Source of the DNA: Afipia sp.
GTDB lineage: Bacteria > Pseudomonadota > Alphaproteobacteria > Rhizobiales > Xanthobacteraceae
Direction: 5' to 3'
DNA length: 5,844 nucleotides
NCBI GenBank assembly: GCA_020056155.1
Contig: JAGVII010000748.1
Span: 1-5,844 of the forward strand
Both the position numbers and the translations under genes were made by a program. Below are positions 1 to 5,844 of this stretch, in pieces. The notes under the pieces are model-generated. The model ran no database searches. It was not told the origin of the DNA and saw only the letters and a program-made list of their open reading frames with translations. Each line of letters opens with the position of its first letter. The first letter of the stretch is position 1.

Positions 1-1
1 G

Positions 2-562
<561 letters not shown>

Positions 563-581
563 AACGCAGGCGGGATCGCAC

Positions 582-821
582 ATGGGCTGGGAGCACATCG
601 CACCGGACGGGGAGATCTTCTCTCCCCATCGGTATCCCAACGGGCTTTTCCGCGTTGCGGATCCTGCGCTGGGCGATGTGAAACATCATGCCAAGAATCA
701 GCTTTCGGTCCGTGAGGATCAGATCGAAAGCTATTTGCAGCAGGGTTTCTGGTTGCGCATGAAGGGCGATGTCTTGGGCAAAGTGAATCTGATCGCGCCG
801 TCGGAGATCAGGCGAACCTGA
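582..821 (+). CDS. Small conserved-looking protein of unknown function (79 aa)
   Basis: I do not recognise this protein. It starts 19 bp after the argG stop, behind a purine-rich AGGCGGGA (568-575), and could be translated from the argG transcript. The product has no signal peptide or membrane segment and no cysteine. It is rich in His and aromatic residues near the start (MGWEHIAPDGEIFSPHRYPN) and ends in a mixed, partly basic region (QGFWLRMKGDVLGKVNLIAP). Most codons end in G or C, like its neighbours, which argues for real coding. The overlapping opposite-strand frames look like shadows. A weak 5-bp hairpin (TCAGG/CCTGA, 808-821) overlaps the stop but has no T-run. No function can be assigned. 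The alternative, a chance open frame, is less likely given position, ribosome binding site and codon use. Confidence 0.68.
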   Translation: MGWEHIAPDGEIFSPHRYPNGLFRVADPALGDVKHHAKNQLSVREDQIESYLQQGFWLRMKGDVLGKVNLIAPSEIRRT

Positions 822-878
822 CTGACGATCGCCGCTTTCACGTCATCTTGTTTTGGGGCGCCGCCGCCATTCCCTCCG

Positions 879-910
879 CTGTAGTCAAAGCGTCATGCAG
901 CGATCATAAT
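879..910 (+). promoter_or_regulatory. Candidate PhoB-dependent promoter (three Pho half-sites, -35 and -10)
   Basis: Three 7-mers resembling the Pho half-site CTGTCAT lie in the same direction with exactly 4 bp between them: CTGTAGT (879-885), GCGTCAT (890-896) and CGATCAT (901-907). Each matches 5 of 7 positions and the 11-bp period fits one helical turn, as in known Pho boxes. A -10-like CATAAT (905-910, 5/6) lies 17 bp after a weak -35, TAGTCA (882-887, 4/6). The first box therefore overlaps the -35, the usual arrangement for PhoB activation. The alkaline phosphatase start is 43 bp downstream of the -10. Its position ahead of a phosphatase gene supports the reading, but the half-sites are degenerate and no binding data exist here. 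Confidence 0.55.
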
Positions 911-953
911 TTGCGCCCGCGCCACTCAGGCGTACGTCGAGGCGGGGTGTCCC

Positions 954-2711
954 ATGATGAGATTGATCGCGGCGCTGGCCGCTTTGTGGCTGTCGGGATC
1001 GGCGGCATTCGCGCAGACGATTTATCCGATCGACCGCGCGGAAATCCTCGCGGGCGCAAAATTCGACTTCAAGGTTGAGTTTCCCGATCGCGTCGATGCG
1101 GCGGCTGTAAAGGTCACCGTCGATGGCGAGGATTATGCCGCCGCCTTCGGCAAGCCTGCAGCCCATATCGAACGCGAGGACGGCAAGGATCAGTCCGCCC
1201 TGATCCTGCGCGATGTCATACTGTCGAAGCCTGGCCGCTACACGGTGGAGGCCAGTGACGGCCCGCGCAGCCGCACGGTGTCATGGACCGTTTACGAGAC
1301 CGGCCCGCGCAAGGCGAAGAACGTGATCCTCTTTATCGGCGATGGCCTGTCGCCTGCGCATCGCGTGGCCGCGCGGCTGCTGTCGAAGGGCATCGCGGAA
1401 GGCAAGAGCCTCGGCAAGCTGGCGATCGACGATATGCCTCACATGGCAATGGTTGCGACGGCGGGGTCGGACTCGATCATCACCGACTCGGCCAATGCGG
1501 CGAGCGCATTTGCGACGGGTCACAAAACGGCGGTCAACGCCATGGGCGTCTACGCGGACCGCACCGCGAATCCGTTCGACGATCCCCGCGTCGAGACCAT
1601 CACGAGTCTGGCGAAGCGGCGGCTGAATCTCGCGGTCGGCATCGTCACCAATACCGAGGTTGAGGACGCGACGCCGGCGGCGATGGTCGCGCACACGCGC
1701 CGCCGCGTGACCTATAACGATATTGTCGATCAGTACTTCGCCGCGAAGCCGGATGTCTTGATGGGCGGCGGCATGGCGAATTTCCTGCCCAAGAGCACGC
1801 CCGGGTCAAAACGCAGCGACGAGACCGATTATATCGCTCGCTTCCGGGACGACGGCTATGGCGTGGCGATCACAGCGGGCGAGCTCAACGCGCTGGCGGC
1901 GAAATCCGAGACACGCAAGCTGCTCGGCCTGTTTGCCGCGGGCAACATGGACGGGGTGCTCGATCGGAAATTTCTTAAGGGAGGCGGCGTCAGGAAGGCG
2001 CCCGAGCAGCCTGATCTGACCGAACAGGTTCAGGCCGCGCTGAATGTTCTGTCAAGGAACGAGTCCGGCTTCTTCCTGATGGTGGAGTCGGGATTGATCG
2101 ACAAGTTTGCCCATGCGCTCGATTTCGATCGCGCGGTGTATGACACCATCATGCTCGATAATGCGGTCCGGCTCGCGCGCGACTGGTCGCGTCGCAACGG
2201 CGACGAGACGCTGATTCTGGTGGTGGCGGATCACAATCATCCCAACGCTCTCGTCGGCACCGTGAACGACGACATGGCCACGATTCCGAACGCGCCATTG
2301 CGCGAGCGCATCGGCGTTTATGCTCGCGCCGGGTTTCCGAATTATCCGGCGCCGGATGCCGAAGGTTATCCCTCCCGCATCGATGTCAGCCGGCGTCTGG
2401 CGATTTTCTCGGCGAGCCTGCCCGATCACTACGAGACGATGCGCCCCAAACTCGACCATCCGAACGAGCCGACGCAGAAAGCTGACGAGCCGAACACCTT
2501 CAAAGCCAACGAGAAGCACAAGAACCTGCCTGGCGCGATGCTGCGGCTCGGCAACCTCCCGGCGATGATGGGGGCGAGCGTGCATTCGGGCGAGGACGTG
2601 ATCCTGACCGCGACAGGCCCCGGCAGTGATCGGGTGCGCGGTTCGATGGACAATACCGAAGTGTTCCGCGTCATGGCCGATGCACTCGGACTTGCACCGC
2701 CCGGACGATAG
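954..2711 (+). CDS. Secreted alkaline phosphatase, PhoA family, with extra N-terminal domain
   Basis: This is a metal-dependent phosphomonoesterase that releases phosphate from organic esters, probably in the periplasm or outside the cell. Residues 1-20 form a Sec signal peptide (cleavage likely AFA|QT). Residues about 24-115 look like an all-beta, Ig-like domain (GRYTVEASDGP, RTVSWTVYE). The catalytic domain runs from about 120 to the end. Compared with E. coli PhoA, all active-site residues are present: D130 in LFIGDG, nucleophile S179 in ITDSANAASAFATGHKT, D238 and T240 in EDATPAAMVAH, R251 (PhoA R166), E378, D383, K384 and H387 in VESGLIDKFAHALD, D426-H427 in VVADHNH, and H544 in ASVHSGED. 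At 585 residues it is longer than PhoA (471), mainly through the N-terminal domain and a hydrophilic stretch at 495-525. It has no cysteine, so it lacks PhoA's two disulfides. Tandem ATGs open the gene behind GAGGCGGGG (939-947); the first is taken. A Pho-like promoter precedes it. The symbol is left blank because phoA orthology is not shown. Confidence 0.93.
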   Translation: MMRLIAALAALWLSGSAAFAQTIYPIDRAEILAGAKFDFKVEFPDRVDAAAVKVTVDGEDYAAAFGKPAAHIEREDGKDQSALILRDVILSKPGRYTVEASDGPRSRTVSWTVYETGPRKAKNVILFIGDGLSPAHRVAARLLSKGIAEGKSLGKLAIDDMPHMAMVATAGSDSIITDSANAASAFATGHKTAVNAMGVYADRTANPFDDPRVETITSLAKRRLNLAVGIVTNTEVEDATPAAMVAHTRRRVTYNDIVDQYFAAKPDVLMGGGMANFLPKSTPGSKRSDETDYIARFRDDGYGVAITAGELNALAAKSETRKLLGLFAAGNMDGVLDRKFLKGGGVRKAPEQPDLTEQVQAALNVLSRNESGFFLMVESGLIDKFAHALDFDRAVYDTIMLDNAVRLARDWSRRNGDETLILVVADHNHPNALVGTVNDDMATIPNAPLRERIGVYARAGFPNYPAPDAEGYPSRIDVSRRLAIFSASLPDHYETMRPKLDHPNEPTQKADEPNTFKANEKHKNLPGAMLRLGNLPAMMGASVHSGEDVILTATGPGSDRVRGSMDNTEVFRVMADALGLAPPGR

Positions 2712-2731
2712 CGAAACTCCGTGAATCAGGC

Positions 2732-3343
2732 TCACGCCGGCGAAAAGATCAGCTTCACGCAGGTGCGGAAGGTGAGAATCTGCCGCTCGAGCCGGCGCGG
2801 ATCGTTCAGCGTCTTCGACATGATGATGCCGCCATCGACGATGCAGGACATCATCTCGGCGAGATCGTCGAGATCGACCGGCTCCCTTGGCGGATGAACT
2901 GCGGCGATCCCTTCGAAGATCGCGCGGAAGCGTGCGTTCCAGCTTCGCACCGAGTCTGCGGTGAGATCGCGGACCTCGCGGTCGAACAGCCGCTCCTGAT
3001 AGCAGATGCTGGCGATCAGGCAGCCGGGATGGCCGTTCGGCAGGTCGGCCATGATCTCCGCGAGCAATTTCAGCGAGATCAGAAATGCCTGCAGCGGATC
3101 GTCGGAGAGTTCGGCGCCGCGCGCGAAGATGTCGTCGAACAGCTTGTCGTTGGTCTCGACATAGCGGCGCACCATTTCGCGCGCCAGCGCGTTTTTGTCC
3201 TTGAAGTGATAGAAAAAGCCGCTCTTGGTCAGCCCGGCTTCGACAATGACCTCGTCGATGGAGGTCGCGCCGAAACCTTTCGCAAGCACGGCGGATTCCG
3301 CAATTTCGAGAATCCGCTCGCGTGTGGCTTCGCCTTTTCCCAT
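2732..3343 (-). CDS. TetR/AcrR-family transcriptional regulator (203 aa)
   Basis: This is a DNA-binding repressor of the TetR family, normally a dimer released from its operator by a small ligand. The N-terminal helix-turn-helix is clear: helix 1 at residues 7-22 (TRERILEIAESAVLAKG), then TSIDEVIVEAGLTKSGFFYHF at 27-47 with the family signature GLTKSGFFYHFKDKNAL. The C-terminal ligand and dimer region contains HPGCLIASICYQE (105-117), with two cysteines, C108 and C114, like the GCL segment of several AcrR/NemR-like members. The frame extends up to 3418, but the ATG at 3343 is chosen. It has GGAGG five bases upstream (complement of 3349-3353), it gives the usual family length, and the likely operator lies outside the gene. 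It converges on the phosphatase (20-bp gap) and diverges from the methyltransferase gene, which is a plausible target. The ligand cannot be inferred. Confidence 0.93.
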   Translation of the reverse strand: MGKGEATRERILEIAESAVLAKGFGATSIDEVIVEAGLTKSGFFYHFKDKNALAREMVRRYVETNDKLFDDIFARGAELSDDPLQAFLISLKLLAEIMADLPNGHPGCLIASICYQERLFDREVRDLTADSVRSWNARFRAIFEGIAAVHPPREPVDLDDLAEMMSCIVDGGIIMSKTLNDPRRLERQILTFRTCVKLIFSPA

Positions 3344-3348
3344 ATGCG

Positions 3349-3353
3349 CCTCC
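3349..3353 (-). promoter_or_regulatory. Ribosome binding site fixing the TetR gene start
   Basis: On the minus strand this reads GGAGG, followed by CGCAT and then ATG at 3343-3341. It is a full Shine-Dalgarno core with 5-bp spacing. It favours this start over the ATG at 3418 in the same frame. Confidence 0.75.
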
Positions 3354-3383
3354 GGCAATCGGTTCTGGTCACAACCATGAAAT

Positions 3384-3408
3384 AAAACTGTACCGCCGGT
3401 CCGGTTTT
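3384..3408. promoter_or_regulatory. 25-bp inverted repeat, probable TetR-family operator
   Basis: The left arm AAAACTGTACCG (3384-3395) and right arm CGGTCCGGTTTT (3397-3408) flank a central C at 3396. Ten of twelve positions pair; only 3389/3403 and 3391/3401 fail. Length and two-fold symmetry fit sites bound by TetR dimers. It sits 40 bp upstream of the TetR start codon, where bound repressor would block the gene's own transcription, the common autoregulatory layout. No clear -35/-10 pair could be placed on the minus strand. Binding is inferred. Confidence 0.6.
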
Positions 3409-3444
3409 CGGCGCACATGCCGCCGCGCGCGGTCCGGCCGGTCG

Positions 3445-3458
3445 ATCAAACAGTTGAT
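3445..3458. promoter_or_regulatory. Short palindrome in the divergent intergenic region
   Basis: ATCAA (3445-3449) and TTGAT (3454-3458) form a perfect 5-bp inverted repeat around ACAG. The embedded ACAGTT repeats, in reverse complement, part of the left arm of the 25-bp repeat (AACTGT). It is followed by the AT-rich TTTTATAG (3458-3465), which could hold a -10 element on either strand. It may be a second regulator site or promoter element, but five-base arms can arise by chance. Confidence 0.25.
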
Positions 3459-3519
3459 TTTATAGCACTTCCCGGCCGAGGCTTCAGCCGTACCATAAGG
3501 ATTCTAGTATCCCGCGACA

Positions 3520-3575
3520 TCTTGCGGCACCACTCCGGCCATGCCTGAGCCGTCGCGTCCGCGACCGCCGCAGGG
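3520..3575 (+). other. Foldable leader just upstream of the methyltransferase gene
   Basis: An outer helix could pair 3521-3528 (CTTGCGGC) with 3567-3574 (GCCGCAGG), with one G-T wobble. It encloses two short possible stems, CGGC/GCCG (3536-3539 with 3549-3552) and GTCGCG/CGCGAC (3552-3557 with 3560-3565). These share base 3552, so the second stem would lose a pair if both form. The element ends 9 bp before the Shine-Dalgarno (GGAG, 3584-3587). It matches no riboswitch consensus I know. In GC-rich DNA such pairing is often accidental. Confidence 0.2.
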
Positions 3576-3595
3576 CGATTTATGGAGCAGACACA

Positions 3596-4552
3596 ATGGC
3601 TAAGTATCGACACGACCTGCCGCAGCAGCGTGGCGGCATTTTTCTGACCGACGGCGGCATGGAAACCTCCCTCATTTTCAATGACGGCGTGGACCTGCCT
3701 CATTTCGCGTCCTTCGTCCTTCTGGACAAGTTGGAGGGCCGGGCGCTGCTGACGAAATACTACGAGAGCTATCTTGCGATCGCGCGCGACAATGGCCTCG
3801 GCTTCGTGCTCGACACGCCGACCTGGCGCGCCAATGCGGACTGGGGCACGAAGCTCGGCTACGACGCGGCTGCGCTGAAAGCGATCAACGTCAACTCCAT
3901 CGCGTTTCTCAAAGGCCTGCGCGCGAAGTGGGAGAGCGCGGAAATGCCCTGCGTCATCAGCGGCGCGATCGGACCGCGCGGGGATGGCTACAAGGCCGGC
4001 AACATGGATGCCGATGAGGCGGAAGCCTATCATGGTGCGCAGATCGCGGCGTTTGCCGAGGCCGGCGCCGACATGGTGACAGCGTTCACGCTCACCGGCA
4101 TCAATGAGGCCATCGGCATCGCGCGCGCGGCGCGTTCAAACGGCATTCCGTGCGCGATCTCGTTCACGGTGGAGACGGATGGCCGCATGGTGAAGGGCGA
4201 GACGCTGCGCGAAGCCATCGAGACCGTGGACCGCGAAACGCAGAATGCGCCCGTCTACTTCATGATCAACTGCGCTCATCCGGCGCATTTCGAGCAGGCG
4301 CTGCAGGCGGGCGAGCCGTGGATGGCGCGAATCCATGGCGTACGCGCCAATGCCTCGGCCAAGAGTCACGCCGAGCTCGACGAATCCGAAACGCTCGACG
4401 CCGGCGATCCGCTTGATCTCGGCCAGCGTTACCGGAGACTGCGCTCGTCGTTCCCGGCGATGCGCATTCTCGGCGGCTGCTGCGGAACGGACCATCGCCA
4501 CGCGGCGGCGATCTGCGAAGCCTGCGTGCCGCCGCGTGCGCTCAGCGCGTGA
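3596..4552 (+). CDS. Homocysteine S-methyltransferase family protein (318 aa)
   Basis: This cytoplasmic zinc enzyme of the Hcy-binding domain family (as in MmuM, BHMT and the MetH N-terminal module) should transfer a methyl group to homocysteine to form methionine. The methyl donor (S-methylmethionine, betaine or another) cannot be told from sequence. The single-domain barrel opens with FLTDGGMETSLIF (16-28). SGAIGPRGDGY (122-132) and GADMVTAFTLT (157-167) follow. The zinc ligands are present: C226 in MINCAHP and C295-C296 in LGGCCGTDHRH. The length is normal for stand-alone members. The start has GGAG eight bases upstream (3584-3587). The gene diverges from the TetR gene across 252 bp, so TetR control is possible. 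A small gene follows after 46 bp and may be co-transcribed. The family call is secure; substrate and physiological role are not. Confidence 0.93.
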   Translation: MAKYRHDLPQQRGGIFLTDGGMETSLIFNDGVDLPHFASFVLLDKLEGRALLTKYYESYLAIARDNGLGFVLDTPTWRANADWGTKLGYDAAALKAINVNSIAFLKGLRAKWESAEMPCVISGAIGPRGDGYKAGNMDADEAEAYHGAQIAAFAEAGADMVTAFTLTGINEAIGIARAARSNGIPCAISFTVETDGRMVKGETLREAIETVDRETQNAPVYFMINCAHPAHFEQALQAGEPWMARIHGVRANASAKSHAELDESETLDAGDPLDLGQRYRRLRSSFPAMRILGGCCGTDHRHAAAICEACVPPRALSA

Positions 4553-4598
4553 GCCGGGGCGCGAGCCTGCATTGATCGAACCAAAGGGAATTTGAACA

Positions 4599-4781
4599 AT
4601 GAGTCTGTCATTCCATGCCGGATCGCCGGGTGCGATTCCATCGGGCTATCGAATAGCCGCGGCCATCCTGCTGCGGCGTATCGGCCGCCTGATCGACAAC
4701 TGGGTAGCCGGGATGATCGCCCGCCGCGCGCGTGAAGTTGCAAGCTCGATGCTTCACCGCTTCAGCAAAATGCGGCGTTAA
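4599..4781 (+). CDS. Small basic protein of unknown function (60 aa)
   Basis: I do not recognise a family. The start has a good Shine-Dalgarno, AAAGGGAA (4583-4590), with the GGGA core nine bases before the ATG. The gene ends 16 bp before a strong terminator, so it looks like a true last gene of a transcript. The first 17 residues are flexible (Gly/Pro/Ser). Residues 18-60 look like a long, strongly basic amphipathic helix (ILLRRIGRLIDNWVAGMIAR), with ten Arg and one Lys against two acidic residues over the whole protein, and no cysteine. It resembles the small Arg-rich DUF1127-type proteins common in alphaproteobacteria but lacks their usual LxDIGL-like end, so I do not assign that family. 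It could be co-transcribed with the methyltransferase gene. The overlapping minus-strand frame has no comparable ribosome binding site. Confidence 0.65.
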   Translation: MSLSFHAGSPGAIPSGYRIAAAILLRRIGRLIDNWVAGMIARRAREVASSMLHRFSKMRR

Positions 4782-4797
4782 TCCCGCGTCCCCAAAC

Positions 4798-4827
4798 AAA
4801 ACGGCCGGGATTGCTCCCGGCCGTTTT
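4798..4827. terminator. Strong bidirectional intrinsic terminator
   Basis: A perfect 13-bp inverted repeat, AAAACGGCCGGGA (4798-4810) and TCCCGGCCGTTTT (4815-4827), flanks a TTGC loop. On the plus strand the stem runs into TTTTCTTGTG. On the minus strand it runs into TTTTGTTTG. It lies between the convergent small basic gene (ends 4781) and the OmpA-family gene (ends 4849), so it should stop transcripts from both sides. Confidence 0.93.
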
Positions 4828-4848
4828 CTTGTGTGCGTTCTGCGCGCC

Positions 4849-5844
4849 TCAGCGGCGCGGAGGCGCGGTGCCCGGAGGCGGCGGCGGCAGCGAGGCCTGT
4901 CCGCCGTTCAGCAGCGGCGTGATGTTGCGGATGGTGACGCGGCGGTTGACGCGGCTCGGCCCGTCCGTCTGATCCTTCAGATACTGTTCTCCGTAACCCT
5001 GCGACGTGAGATTCTCCGCAGGCACGTTGAACTGCTGGGTTAGCAGCGTGGCCGCCGATTCGGCGCGGCGATCCGACAGCGACAGGTTATCGACCTCGCC
5101 GCCGACCGCGTCGGTGTGCCCCTCGATCAGGAACACCGCGCTTGGGTTGCGCTGGATGGCGCGGTTGAGTCCGTCGGCGATGGCCTGCAGCTTCGCGGCC
5201 TGATCCGGCGGGATTTCCCACGATCCGGTCTCGAAGTTGATGCTGTCGAGGTCGATGCTCGGCATGCGCTGGCGGACCGACGGGCTGTAGCGGATTTCAT
5301 CGAGCGAGTAACGCCGCTCGATGCGCTCCACCGGAGGCGCGGTCAGTGTGTCGTAGATCAGTTCCGGCGGCGCATCCTCCGCTTCGACGATGTAGCGGTT
5401 CTGCGGAATGCGCAGCACCGGCGGCGGCAGCGATACGAAGTAGCCGCCGATGGCGCCGGCGACCACACCGGCAGCGAGGCCGGCGCCGAAGCCGGGTCCG
5501 CGCGGCCGGTTGTCGATGATGATGACCTCGCGGCCGCGGTTGTCGCGGCGGATACGCCGGAGCAGGCCGCCACGTTCGTCGTTGATGGTGATGATCTGCG
5601 TGCCGTCCGGACGAACGACGACGGTGCGCGTATTTCTTCCGTCGCGAGTGACGCGCACGTCGCGCGCGCCGTAACGGAAACGATCGACGTCATTGTGCCG
5701 CACGAACGACTGTCCGTTCGGATCGCGAATGATCACGCGTCCCGGCTCGGTGATGACGGTGCGGCCGCCTTCCGTCCGTTCCCGACGCTGGCCGCGGAAG
5801 TCCTCGAGCCGTCCGCCCGGACGTGTGCTGGGGCTCGCGGGGAT
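4849..5844 (-). CDS. OmpA-family outer-membrane/peptidoglycan-anchoring protein, C-terminal part (5' end outside window)
   Basis: This is probably an envelope protein that ties the outer membrane to peptidoglycan. A GTG at 5736 could be read as a start, but the same frame stays open to the window edge. It adds 36 residues of matching composition (including RPGGRLEDFRGQ and TVITEPGR), so the N-terminus lies beyond 5844 and 331 residues are visible. In order there are: Arg/Asp/Gly-rich beta-strand-like repeats at 29-112 (TVITEPGRVIIRDPNG, TVVVRPDGTQIITIND, GREVIIIDN); a glycine-zipper hydrophobic segment at about 118-144; a linker; and an OmpA C-terminal domain from about 200 to 312. That domain shows SINFETGSWEI, FLIEGHTDAVGG, the DNLSLSDRRAESA motif and SQGYGEQYL...RVNRRVTI. 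The TD and DRRA residues correspond to those that grip diaminopimelate in OmpA-like domains. A Pro-rich tail (LPPPPPGTAPPRR) ends the protein. Its own terminator is the shared hairpin at 4798-4827. Confidence 0.92.
   Translation of the reverse strand: MPASPSTRPGGRLEDFRGQRRERTEGGRTVITEPGRVIIRDPNGQSFVRHNDVDRFRYGARDVRVTRDGRNTRTVVVRPDGTQIITINDERGGLLRRIRRDNRGREVIIIDNRPRGPGFGAGLAAGVVAGAIGGYFVSLPPPVLRIPQNRYIVEAEDAPPELIYDTLTAPPVERIERRYSLDEIRYSPSVRQRMPSIDLDSINFETGSWEIPPDQAAKLQAIADGLNRAIQRNPSAVFLIEGHTDAVGGEVDNLSLSDRRAESAATLLTQQFNVPAENLTSQGYGEQYLKDQTDGPSRVNRRVTIRNITPLLNGGQASLPPPPPGTAPPRR

Noticed and set aside
808..821. TCAGG-CGAA-CCTGA hairpin at the end of the small gene as a terminator
   Set aside because: The stem is five pairs, overlaps the stop codon and has no following T-tract.
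2052..2735. 227-residue minus-strand open frame opposite the alkaline phosphatase
   Set aside because: It lies opposite a strongly identified gene, has no recognisable motif and is His/Arg-rich in the way expected from complementing GC-rich codons. It is a shadow frame.
2719..2737. Hairpin (CGTGA/TCACG) between the phosphatase and TetR stops as a terminator
   Set aside because: The stem is only five pairs with a seven-base loop and there is no T-run on either strand.
2894..3385. 163-residue plus-strand open frame opposite the TetR gene
   Set aside because: The minus-strand TetR protein has an unmistakable helix-turn-helix, and this frame has neither a motif nor a good ribosome binding site.
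3344..3418. Extended TetR start at 3418 giving a 228-residue protein
   Set aside because: The extra 25 residues resemble no TetR N-terminus and would cover the operator-like palindrome. The ATG at 3343 has GGAGG at good spacing.
3482..3510. Sigma-70 promoter for the methyltransferase gene (TAGTAT at 3505 with an upstream -35)
   Set aside because: The -10 matches only 4 of 6 positions and the best -35 (TTCAGC, 16 bp away) only 3 of 6, which is no better than chance in this region.
3446..4033. 195-residue minus-strand open frame opposite the methyltransferase and its leader
   Set aside because: It overlaps the 5' half of a well-supported gene, shows no family motif and reads as the complement of GC-biased codons.
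4849..5736. Complete 295-residue OmpA-family gene starting at GTG 5736
   Set aside because: The same frame continues without a stop to the window edge with protein-like sequence of the same repeat style, and no signal peptide follows the GTG. The gene is therefore partial.

Overview
The window is GC-rich, tightly packed chromosomal DNA. It most resembles an alphaproteobacterium of the Nitrobacteraceae/Bradyrhizobiaceae group (Bradyrhizobium, Afipia, Rhodopseudomonas, Nitrobacter). This rests on three recalled points: an argininosuccinate synthase of the long E. coli-like type, which as I recall that group carries; an OmpA-family protein with a Pro/Arg/Gly-rich front part; and strong GC bias at third codon positions. 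It is inference, not a database match. There is no sign of a phage, transposon, integron, CRISPR array, tRNA or rRNA.

Layout, left to right. (1) 2-562 (+): the C-terminal ~186 residues of argG, followed after 19 bp by a small uncharacterised gene (582-821, +) that may share its transcript. (2) 822-953: an intergenic region with a good candidate PhoB-controlled promoter, leading into a secreted PhoA-family alkaline phosphatase (954-2711, +) with all catalytic and metal ligands conserved. (3) 2732-3343 (-): a TetR-family regulator, convergent with the phosphatase and divergent from the next gene. (4) 3344-3595: a 252-bp divergent intergenic region with a near-perfect 25-bp inverted repeat, the likely TetR operator, plus a second short palindrome and a foldable leader. 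(5) 3596-4552 (+): a homocysteine S-methyltransferase family protein with the Cys...Cys-Cys zinc site. (6) 4599-4781 (+): a 60-residue basic protein with a clear ribosome binding site. (7) 4798-4827: a strong bidirectional terminator. (8) 4849 to the right edge (-): the C-terminal 331 residues of an OmpA-family envelope protein whose N-terminus lies beyond the window.

The genes look like separate housekeeping and nutrient-response units rather than one system: arginine synthesis, phosphate scavenging under probable Pho control, methionine or one-carbon metabolism beside a TetR regulator, and cell-envelope anchoring. I see no convincing undescribed multi-gene system. The best leads are the TetR operator, the three-half-site Pho promoter, the cysteine-free alkaline phosphatase with an extra N-terminal domain, the glycine zipper in the OmpA-family protein, and the two small genes of unknown function.
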